Source: Minisyncoccota bacterium
GTDB lineage: Bacteria; Patescibacteriota; Minisyncoccia; Minisyncoccales; CG1-02-41-26
Length of the DNA stretch: 6,768 nt
Assembly (NCBI GenBank): GCA_028712605.1
Contig: JAQTPV010000040.1
Location: 1 to 6,768 of the forward strand
Reading direction: 5' to 3'
Shown here: positions 1-5,550 of the stretch, in pieces
Position numbering within the stretch: the first letter of the stretch is position 1
Layout: each line of letters begins with the position of its first letter
The notes under the pieces: generated by a model
Seen by the model: the letters and a program-made list of their open reading frames with translations, nothing else
The model's database searches: none
What the model was told of the DNA's origin: nothing
Made by a program: the position numbers and the translations under genes

Positions 1-366
1 AATTAAAGTATCGTGCAGTTCATCTAAAATAGCAGGGTTGTTAAGATCTTGAGCAACATGAATAGCCTTACTGACCCCTGAACTTAAGGCCAAGGAAACC
101 AAAGCGCCAACTTGCTCTGTGGCTGATTTATCCTTAATGTCATCAGCATCGTTGCGCGTAGAAACAGGCGGAGCGAAAGAAGGTGTTTGCTGTACCTCTT
201 GCACGTATTCTTTAATCTCCTGCTTGGCCATCTCCACTTTAGCTTCCTGGCCAACCTCTTGTTTCTCGCCAGACAATTGAGCTTCAAGCTTAGCGATCCT
301 TTCTTGCAAAGCTGCCAAATCATTAGCTTCAATATTAAATTTTTGTTCTCCAAACTGTGGTTCCAT
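1..366 (-). CDS. Coiled-coil protein of unknown function, C-terminus beyond the window edge
   Basis: The frame is open for 122 codons from an ATG at 366 to position 1, where the window ends, so the C-terminus is missing. The protein begins MEPQFGEQKFNIEANDLAAL. Residues about 16-62 are rich in Glu, Lys, Gln, Ala and Leu with heptad-like spacing, which suggests a coiled coil. A short Pro/Ser/Thr linker follows (about 60-70), then a segment from about 82 onward (ATEQVGALVSLALSSGVSKA, later LDELHDTLI) that looks like a folded helical domain. I recall similar segments in proteins next to TraG/VirB4-like ATPases in candidate-phyla genomes, but this is memory, not a search. No membrane segment or signal peptide is visible. 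The start is uncertain: no good ribosome-binding site precedes ATG 366, and the frame continues upstream to another ATG at 417 through two hairpins. It follows the coupling-type ATPase gene on the same strand and could act with it. Function unknown. Confidence 0.75.
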   Translation of the reverse strand, partial: MEPQFGEQKFNIEANDLAALQERIAKLEAQLSGEKQEVGQEAKVEMAKQEIKEYVQEVQQTPSFAPPVSTRNDADDIKDKSATEQVGALVSLALSSGVSKAIHVAQDLNNPAILDELHDTLI

Positions 367-378
367 AACCCGTAGAGC

Positions 379-406
379 CCAGCAGAACAGCGGAGCTGTC
401 TGCTGG
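379..406 (+). repeat. Hairpin A: bulged 12-bp stem with GGA loop
   Basis: CCAGCAG (379-385) pairs with CTGCTGG (400-406). A386 is bulged, ACAGC (387-391) pairs with GCTGT (395-399), and the loop is GGA. The stem ends 13 nt before the ATG at 366 of the downstream minus-strand gene. No T-run follows it on the minus strand, so it is not a standard intrinsic terminator. It has the same plan as hairpin B in opposite orientation. It may be a repetitive extragenic palindrome or an RNA structure over the start of the downstream gene. Confidence 0.8.
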
Positions 407-412
407 ATTAGT

Positions 413-440
413 CCCATAGAGAGCTTCGCTCTTCTATGGG
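413..440 (-). repeat. Hairpin B: bulged 12-bp stem with GAA loop
   Basis: Read on the minus strand, CCCATAG (440-434) pairs with CTATGGG (419-413). One A (position 433) is bulged, AGAGC pairs with GCTCT, and the loop is GAA. The tip GCGAAGC is known as an unusually stable DNA mini-hairpin. Six bases separate it from hairpin A. On the plus strand a T-rich stretch follows (441-463), but it starts several bases after the stem and no plus-strand gene ends here. On the minus strand there is no U-tract. Termination is therefore a weak explanation. Confidence 0.8.
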
Positions 441-523
441 GGAATTTTATTGATTTTTTATTTACCCCGTAGATTTAGTTATTATTTTAAACGGCTGCCG
501 AAATTCTCATACGGGTCAAAATT

Positions 524-1975
524 TTAAATCATCGGTTCAATTTCAGCTGAAGATTCTTTTGGCTCGCCCCCGCCTTTCTTCCCATTAATAATGGCTTTCT
601 CTTGAGCTGTTCGCATAATCAAGGACTCCTCTTCGGCGATTAGTTTCTTGGCCGCCTCAACGGAGATACTGTATCTTGCCCTTGATTGATCAAGAATATC
701 CTGACGATAAGATGAATGCGGAGCGGGCAAAACCCTCAAGGTTTCAGCGGAAAAAGGATCATAAGTTTCGCCGTCTATGGTCATTTTAATATAAAACTGC
801 TGCAAGCCCAAATTAATCATATCCTTAACATCAAACACCGGCTCCATTTCCGGCTTTAATTTTTCAGCATCCTCACCGCCAATACGAAAAATGATAATAC
901 TACCCACATTACCCAAAACCGAAGCCTGCACCCTGGGCAGTAACTGGCCCATGTACTGATGAGCCACAGTTAAACAAATCCCGTACTTTCTGGCTTCAGC
1001 TAAAATGTTCTCAAAGGTTTCGGTCACTAAGTTATAAAACTCATCAACATAAAGATATAAGTCCCTTCTTTTGGACTCGGGTAAACCAGCTCGGGCCATG
1101 CCAGCCTGTTTAATCTTAGTGATAAACATGGAGCCAAAGAAGCTGGCATTTTCCTCTCCTAACCGGCCCTTGGAAAGATTAATTAGAATGATCTTGCGCT
1201 CGTTCATTAATTTTTCCAAATCAACCCTATTCTCTTTTTGACCAAAAATATTCCTTAGCATCGGATCGGAAAGAAATTGACCCAACTTATTGACCAAGGG
1301 GATAATGGCATCCGTATCAAATTTCTCCGACCAGTCAGCAAACTCAATGGCCCAAAAGCGTCTAACCATATCATCTTCAATATAGTCAACCACGGTTTGA
1401 CGGTAAGCCCTATCAGTTAACATAGAAATCATGCCTCTCATTGTAGCGTGCGGGTAATCAAGCAAAGCCAAGCAAGTAAAACGAAAAACATGCTCTAATC
1501 TGGGTGTCCAATTGGCTCCAAACTGCTTCTCCATTATTTCAATTAAACCTTGGGTAAGCTGGTGCTTAAAGCCTGGGTCAACGTTGGCTAAAGGATTAAA
1601 AGAAACTGGAAATTTAGAGTCTGAAGGATCTATTATCACTACATCGTCTATGCGGTTTTTCGGGATAAAGTCCAAAATAGAATCAATCACATCGCCATGA
1701 GGATCAATAAAACAAAGCCCTTCGTCAAAAGCGATATCTTGCCTCACCAAAAGCTCTAAAAGTTTTGACTTGCCAACACCGCTTTTACCAATGATGTAAA
1801 GATGCCTTCTTCGGTCAACTCTTTTTAAGCCAAAAACAAATTTTTTTTCCTCCAGAGCCGCCTCATAATTGGTTCGGCCGATAAACGAGCAATCCTTTGG
1901 CTCAACTGTACCATAAGACGGCAACTCTAGGGGCGGAGGCGCTAATTTAAATTTTCTAATCTTTGTCTCTCGCAT
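524..1975 (-). CDS. Type IV secretion coupling-protein-like ATPase (TraG/TraD/VirD4 and DUF87-type P-loop)
   Basis: This 483-aa protein is a P-loop ATPase of the HerA/FtsK group, closest in appearance to the TraG/TraD/VirD4-like proteins common in candidate-phyla genomes. Members use ATP to move DNA or protein substrates. Visible parts in order are an FGLKRVDRRRHLYIIG lead-in (48-63), Walker A GKSGVGKS (63-70), a DPHGD motif (91-95), a FGANWTPRLEHVFR segment (152-165) of the kind seen in TraG-like relatives, Walker B LYLYVDEF (306-313), and an AHQYMGQL sensor-like motif (338-345). The tail (about 455-483) is low in complexity, with Lys, Gly and Glu. There is no N-terminal membrane helix, unlike classical VirD4 proteins, so it is either soluble or recruited by a partner. 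Start ATG 1975 fits because the conserved lead-in follows within 50 residues; its ribosome-binding site is weak. It lies 55 nt after the Cys-rich genes. That gap holds only a 5-bp stem (TGGCT/AGCCA) and an A/T-rich run, with no convincing promoter. The substrate is unknown. Confidence 0.88.
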   Translation of the reverse strand: MRETKIRKFKLAPPPLELPSYGTVEPKDCSFIGRTNYEAALEEKKFVFGLKRVDRRRHLYIIGKSGVGKSKLLELLVRQDIAFDEGLCFIDPHGDVIDSILDFIPKNRIDDVVIIDPSDSKFPVSFNPLANVDPGFKHQLTQGLIEIMEKQFGANWTPRLEHVFRFTCLALLDYPHATMRGMISMLTDRAYRQTVVDYIEDDMVRRFWAIEFADWSEKFDTDAIIPLVNKLGQFLSDPMLRNIFGQKENRVDLEKLMNERKIILINLSKGRLGEENASFFGSMFITKIKQAGMARAGLPESKRRDLYLYVDEFYNLVTETFENILAEARKYGICLTVAHQYMGQLLPRVQASVLGNVGSIIIFRIGGEDAEKLKPEMEPVFDVKDMINLGLQQFYIKMTIDGETYDPFSAETLRVLPAPHSSYRQDILDQSRARYSISVEAAKKLIAEEESLIMRTAQEKAIINGKKGGGEPKESSAEIEPMI

Positions 1976-2030
1976 AAACCAACTTAAGTATTTTTATATT
2001 TTCGCACGACTTGGCTAAACTATCAAGCCA

Positions 2031-2546
2031 TTAAACCACCTCTTTGAGGTAGCACTCTTCACAGTAAACAATCTCGGGACGGTCAGGAGAATAAGGGGTT
2101 TCAAACTCATGGGGACAAGGGCTGTTTCCGTGGTTGTGAGAAGTGGTATTCTGGTAGACTCCGTTCTCTGATTTCTCTCCAGTACATTGACATTGTCTCT
2201 TCCAGAGTTTGAGTGGATTGCGTTGTTTAAGACGCCCGTAGTGTCTGCAGTTAGGACAGAGTCTGGGTAGGGGGAGGTTCATCTTACGGTAGAATTGTAA
2301 CTCTTGAGGGATGATACGGAAGGCTTCGGTGCATTGTTCGTTACACTTTCCCTCGTGGCTGCAGCCAATAACCTCTTTAGTAATAGTTTCTGGGACATCC
2401 TTGATGTGGTCAGGGAGGTCTTGGGGCTTAATGGTGATCTGGTAGTCCCTGGGTTCAGGGTCTTTCCAGGAATAACCTTGTTCAAGAGCTTGTTCCTTGG
2501 TGAGAGGAAAAATTTCTTGGGCCATTGTTTCATTATACGCCCAAGG
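2031..2546 (-). repeat. Duplicated 3' cassette, copy in the third Cys-rich gene
   Basis: The last 516 bases of this gene correspond without net gap to 3774-4289 in the neighbouring paralogue. The longest exact match I noted is 22 nt, at 2146-2167 and 3889-3910. The segment encodes 171 residues with about 133 identical. It is richer in G+C than the core of the gene: 28 of 60 bases at 2041-2100 against 15 of 60 at 3001-3060. Confidence 0.85.
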
Positions 2547-3770
2547 AGAAAGTGAGGAGGGCAATCCTAACCCATAAACTCCTTTTTGCTTTAACTCTTC
2601 AATAATATGATTCTTTATTTTTTCATACTCTTCTTGAGTATATTGTTTATTAAGCACGCAATTTTTAGCATTTTTAAGCCCGTCGCATCCAATACATTCC
2701 TGGCTTGCATTGGTCAGTAGTGAATAATAAACATCTTGTCCATCCTTCATATTGGAACATCCTATAACGCGAGAGGAGTACCCAACCGCCATGCAGGAAA
2801 GCAATAATTCTGAATTATAGCCAAATCCAGCTACATCAATAGAATCTTTAAGCAACCTAACAAATAATCCATTTTTGCAATCTTCGCAGCGCATTGCCTC
2901 TAGACAATTTTTGGCATTTTTAGATTCAAAAATGTAATCTCCAATGCAATTAGAGGATTTATAAATATTGCTATATCGTTTTGGGAACTTCAATGAAAAT
3001 TCTTTGAATTTTTTAATAATTAAGGACAGCGAATTAAGGCTTCCAAAAAAATCTTTAATCTTTTCCTCCCATTGCTCTTTTGAAAGAGGAACGTTAAAGA
3101 AATGGTAATTTTTTCTTGTTAGGTCAACGCAGCCAAAGCAATTCTGGCAACCTCTTAGGTCCATCGAAAGATGAACATCAACGCAATCCGAAATATTTTC
3201 AGAATTTGTGCAACGTGAACAATTTTGGGCGTTCACAACACCATAGCACTGCTCCAAATTTTCTCCGTAATGCACATCCATTACGTCTCTGCATTTCCTA
3301 ATCCCACTTGAATAGGAGGAATCCTCGTTGTTCCCAGAGTTAAATATTAAATAACAATTAGAATTATCAATTGCGTTATTTACATACTCGCAATTATTCG
3401 CGCCAGTATTGCCCATTGCTCTTTTGGGGGTTCTGAAAAAAAGTTCCCCTAACTGTTCAAAAAAGGGCTTTTTAAAATTATAGGTTCTAGCATAAGAATA
3501 AGGGTCCCATTTATCAGACCAATAACAATCAAGGCAATAAACTGCATAAGGAGAGTCTGGATGATATATTGTTATAATTGACTTACCGCACAAATTACAT
3601 TTTCTCTTATAGAGAATCCTCTCATTCCTCCAAACCAAAATTCTCTTCAGCCTGCACTCCGGGCACCAGGTAGGCGGTGGCACTTTGATTTTCTCATAAA
3701 ACGCAAAGTCATCTGGGTCTATTATGAAGTCCTTTTTGCAATTCTGACAAATTTTAATTTCTTGATTCAT
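2031..3770 (-). CDS. Cys-rich tandem-paralogue protein, third gene (zinc-ribbon ends, CxxC repeat core)
   Basis: This 579-aa protein has unknown function and about 40 cysteines. Zinc-ribbon-like unit 1 has C8xxC11 and C36xxC39; unit 2 has C58xxC61 and C79xxC82. Repeat module 1 (about 127-238) has Cys at 184, 196 and 208, an exact 12-residue step, and ends in CFGCVDLTRKNYHFFN. Module 2 (about 275-385) ends in CDGLKNAKNCVLNKQY. The C-terminal region has C470, C476 and C480, then C505xxC508, C527xC529, a His/Cys insertion (H545, H547, C552), and C570xxC573. No signal peptide or membrane helix is seen, so it is probably cytoplasmic and metal-binding, which is inference. ATG 3770 is preceded 8 nt upstream by GAGGTGG lying inside the previous gene. 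The last 171 residues match the neighbouring paralogue at about 78% by hand count and the first 106 at about 70%; the middle is clearly less alike. I recall relatives auto-labelled CaiB/BaiF, but nothing here supports a CoA-transferase. Confidence 0.9.
   Translation of the reverse strand: MNQEIKICQNCKKDFIIDPDDFAFYEKIKVPPPTWCPECRLKRILVWRNERILYKRKCNLCGKSIITIYHPDSPYAVYCLDCYWSDKWDPYSYARTYNFKKPFFEQLGELFFRTPKRAMGNTGANNCEYVNNAIDNSNCYLIFNSGNNEDSSYSSGIRKCRDVMDVHYGENLEQCYGVVNAQNCSRCTNSENISDCVDVHLSMDLRGCQNCFGCVDLTRKNYHFFNVPLSKEQWEEKIKDFFGSLNSLSLIIKKFKEFSLKFPKRYSNIYKSSNCIGDYIFESKNAKNCLEAMRCEDCKNGLFVRLLKDSIDVAGFGYNSELLLSCMAVGYSSRVIGCSNMKDGQDVYYSLLTNASQECIGCDGLKNAKNCVLNKQYTQEEYEKIKNHIIEELKQKGVYGLGLPSSLSPWAYNETMAQEIFPLTKEQALEQGYSWKDPEPRDYQITIKPQDLPDHIKDVPETITKEVIGCSHEGKCNEQCTEAFRIIPQELQFYRKMNLPLPRLCPNCRHYGRLKQRNPLKLWKRQCQCTGEKSENGVYQNTTSHNHGNSPCPHEFETPYSPDRPEIVYCEECYLKEVV
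2036..2042 (-). promoter_or_regulatory. Orphan Shine-Dalgarno-like GAGGTGG at the end of the third Cys-rich gene
   Basis: The codons for the terminal KEVV contain the same GAGGTGG that serves as ribosome-binding site in the gene before it. Here the only close start is an ATG overlapping the stop (TAATG, ATG at 2031), which reads Met-Ala and stops at TGA. The site therefore has no gene to serve. It may be a leftover from a longer array. Confidence 0.4.
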
Positions 3771-3773
3771 GGA

Positions 3774-4289
3774 TTAAACCACCTCTTTCAAATAACACTC
3801 CTCACAGTAAACTATCTCGGGCCTATCGGGACTATAGGAGGTTTCAAAGGTATTGGGACAAGAATTGGTACCATGGGTATGAGGGGTAGTATTCTGGTAG
3901 ACTCCGTTCTGTGATCTCTCTCCAGCACATTGACATTGTCTAGTCCAAAGTTTAAGGGGGTTGCGTTGTTTAAGACGTTGGTAGTGTCTACAGTTAGGAC
4001 AGAGTCTTGGAAGCGGTAAGTTCATCTTTCTGTAGAATTGGAGTTCTTGAGGGATTATTCGGAAAGCAGTGGTACATTGTTCGTTACAATTACCCTGGTG
4101 AGCACATTCAATGACTTCCCGTAAGATGGAGTCAGGAGCATCCTTAATGTGGTCGGGGAGCTGATCGGTTTTCATGGTTATCTGGTAGTTTCTCTCTTCA
4201 GGGTCACGCCAGGCATATCCTTTCTCAATAGCTTCCTCTTTGGTTAAGGGAAAGTATTCTTGAGCAATGGTTTCATTGTAGGAGAAGGG
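3774..4289 (-). repeat. Duplicated 3' cassette, copy in the second Cys-rich gene
   Basis: This is the partner of 2031-2546, with the same length and reading frame. The G+C-rich stretch extends further upstream here, to about 4475 (30 of 60 bases at 4441-4500), before the A+T-rich core begins (18 of 60 at 5101-5160). Confidence 0.85.
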
Positions 4290-5546
4290 TGACAGTTCTG
4301 GGGGGAAGAACTCCCCATGCTTATACACTCTTCCTTTCTTATCCTTGTAGGGTAGATCATTCATCTGTTGGATGATCTTAGGAACAAGGGCTTCGTATTC
4401 CTCTTTGCTGTACTGTTTGTTTAAGATACAGTACTGTTTGTTCCGGAGGCCGATGCAGGCGAAGAGGTCGTGACAGTCAATACAATTATGAGAGTATTGG
4501 ACATTGTATGAATACCAAACATGCCCAGAAAAATAAAGGTTATTACCAACGCAACCTAGATTTTCAACCCCTACCTCTGATCCAAACCCTCCATAAGTAG
4601 CATCGTAAATATCTGTTACCCTATCGGCCAATAAAACAAGGTATTTGCAGTCTTTTATTTCGTCTTGAGCCTCAAAGCAGGCGATGCAGTTGCTAACATT
4701 GGCAATATTATGCCCCTTAGCGTTTACCGATTTGGTAATCATGGCGTAACGTCTGGGGAAGCCCAAGTAAAAATTTTGGAAATCGTTTTTTGTTTTTAAA
4801 AAATTCAGATAACTACCAAGGTTCAAGTCCTTTAGCTTAACTGCGTACTCCTCTTTGGTATATTGCTGGTTAAAAATGCAGTACTGCTTGCTCCTTAAAT
4901 TCACGCATCCAAAACAATTAGAACAATTACGACAATCATAAAGGAAAAAGGAATCCGAACACCCATCGCAATGTTGACCGAAAAATAGATTAAAGCATTT
5001 ATTGCACTCTATAGTTTCATAACACCTTTCGCTGTGCCGAGTTTGCCAAATGTCCATTGCATCTTTTACGTAAAGGCCGCGAGCGAAATAATTGCCATTT
5101 TCAGCATCAATACTACTAAATACTAAATAACAGTCTTTCAAGTTGCTGGCATAGTTATAATAATCGGTGCCAACATTATTTTTGCCAGCCAAAGAATCTA
5201 CCGGCGCCTTATGGAAAAGAAGATCAAATTGTTCAAAAAAGGATTTGCTAAAATTATAATCCCTACCAGCGATAGACTGATCCCAATTGTCTGACCACCA
5301 ACATTTTGGACAATATACCCTAACATAGCTGTCTGGATGATAAATAGAGATTATAGAGCTGCCGCACAAATCACACTTGCGCTTATAGAGCGATCGTTCA
5401 TTGCGCCAAGTCACCCTTCTCATAAGCCGACATTCCGGACACCAGGTGGGTGGGGGCACTTTGATTTTCTCGTAAAATGCAAAATCCTCGGGCTCAATTG
5501 TGAACTCGGCTTTGCAGTTCTGACAAGGCTTTGCTTCTTGGTCCAT
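3774..5546 (-). CDS. Cys-rich tandem-paralogue protein, second gene (zinc-ribbon ends, CxxC repeat core)
   Basis: This 590-aa protein of unknown function shows the family plan most clearly. The N-terminal ribbons are C8xxC11/C36xxC39 and C58xxC61/C79xxC82. Repeat module 1 has CxxC at 181, 193 and 205, exactly 12 residues apart, continues as C208xxC211xxC214, and closes with NLRSKQYCIFNQQYTKEEY (216-234). Module 2 (about 287-384) closes with GLRNKQYCILNKQYSKEEY (366-384). After a linker (about 400-470) come C481, C487, C491, C516xxC519, C538xC540, a His/Cys insertion (H556, H558, C563) and C581xxC584. The stretch FRIIPQELQFYRKMNLPLP before the C-terminal CPNCR mirrors FTIEPEDFAFYEKIKVPPP before the N-terminal CPECR, so the two ends are copies of one unit. 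No signal peptide or membrane segment is visible. ATG 5546 lies 4 nt after the first gene's stop, with GAGGTAG 9 nt upstream. Zinc binding is inferred; no enzyme motif was recognised. Confidence 0.9.
   Translation of the reverse strand: MDQEAKPCQNCKAEFTIEPEDFAFYEKIKVPPPTWCPECRLMRRVTWRNERSLYKRKCDLCGSSIISIYHPDSYVRVYCPKCWWSDNWDQSIAGRDYNFSKSFFEQFDLLFHKAPVDSLAGKNNVGTDYYNYASNLKDCYLVFSSIDAENGNYFARGLYVKDAMDIWQTRHSERCYETIECNKCFNLFFGQHCDGCSDSFFLYDCRNCSNCFGCVNLRSKQYCIFNQQYTKEEYAVKLKDLNLGSYLNFLKTKNDFQNFYLGFPRRYAMITKSVNAKGHNIANVSNCIACFEAQDEIKDCKYLVLLADRVTDIYDATYGGFGSEVGVENLGCVGNNLYFSGHVWYSYNVQYSHNCIDCHDLFACIGLRNKQYCILNKQYSKEEYEALVPKIIQQMNDLPYKDKKGRVYKHGEFFPPELSPFSYNETIAQEYFPLTKEEAIEKGYAWRDPEERNYQITMKTDQLPDHIKDAPDSILREVIECAHQGNCNEQCTTAFRIIPQELQFYRKMNLPLPRLCPNCRHYQRLKQRNPLKLWTRQCQCAGERSQNGVYQNTTPHTHGTNSCPNTFETSYSPDRPEIVYCEECYLKEVV
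3779..3785 (-). promoter_or_regulatory. Ribosome-binding site of the third Cys-rich gene, inside the second gene
   Basis: GAGGTGG lies within the codons for the terminal KEVV of the second gene and ends 8 nt before ATG 3770. The position fits a Shine-Dalgarno site and supports that start. It implies coupled translation of the two genes. Confidence 0.7.
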
Positions 5547-5550
5547 AAGT

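Larger units (their letters stand above)
369..473. repeat. Direct repeats CCCGTAGA flanking the hairpin pair
   Basis: CCCGTAGA occurs at 369-376 and again at 466-473 in the same orientation, 97 bp apart, bracketing both hairpins. A third near-copy, CCCATAGA (413-420, one mismatch), forms the left arm of hairpin B. The arrangement could mark a small palindromic element with flanking repeats, or alternative pairing partners for hairpin B. The 8-nt matches are short, so chance is not excluded. Confidence 0.4.

Noticed and set aside
84..353. Minus-strand frame beginning with TTG
   Set aside because: It overlaps the 1-366 coding frame in another phase. Its Arg/Lys/Leu-rich translation looks like a frame shadow, while the 1-366 frame gives a plausible coiled-coil protein.
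187..375. Plus-strand open frame of 62 codons
   Set aside because: It is antisense to the coiled-coil gene, with no supporting signals.
379..440. Intrinsic terminator between the ATPase and coiled-coil genes
   Set aside because: On the transcribed minus strand neither stem is followed by a T-run. Hairpin A ends only 13 nt before a start codon.
1976..2030. Promoter with a TATAAA-like -10 before the ATPase gene
   Set aside because: The A/T-rich run is suggestive, but no -35-like hexamer lies at a suitable spacing: TTGATA is 22 nt away.
2279..2555. Small open frames on both strands inside the third Cys-rich gene
   Set aside because: They lie fully within the conserved C-terminal cassette and follow from its base composition.
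2580..3480. Diversity-generating retroelement variable region in the diverged core
   Set aside because: There is no reverse transcriptase, no template repeat and no adenine-focused substitution pattern. The divergence is spread over hundreds of bases.
2031..5546. CRISPR-like or short tandem DNA repeats
   Set aside because: The repetition is at the protein level and between paralogous genes. There are no regularly spaced identical DNA repeats.
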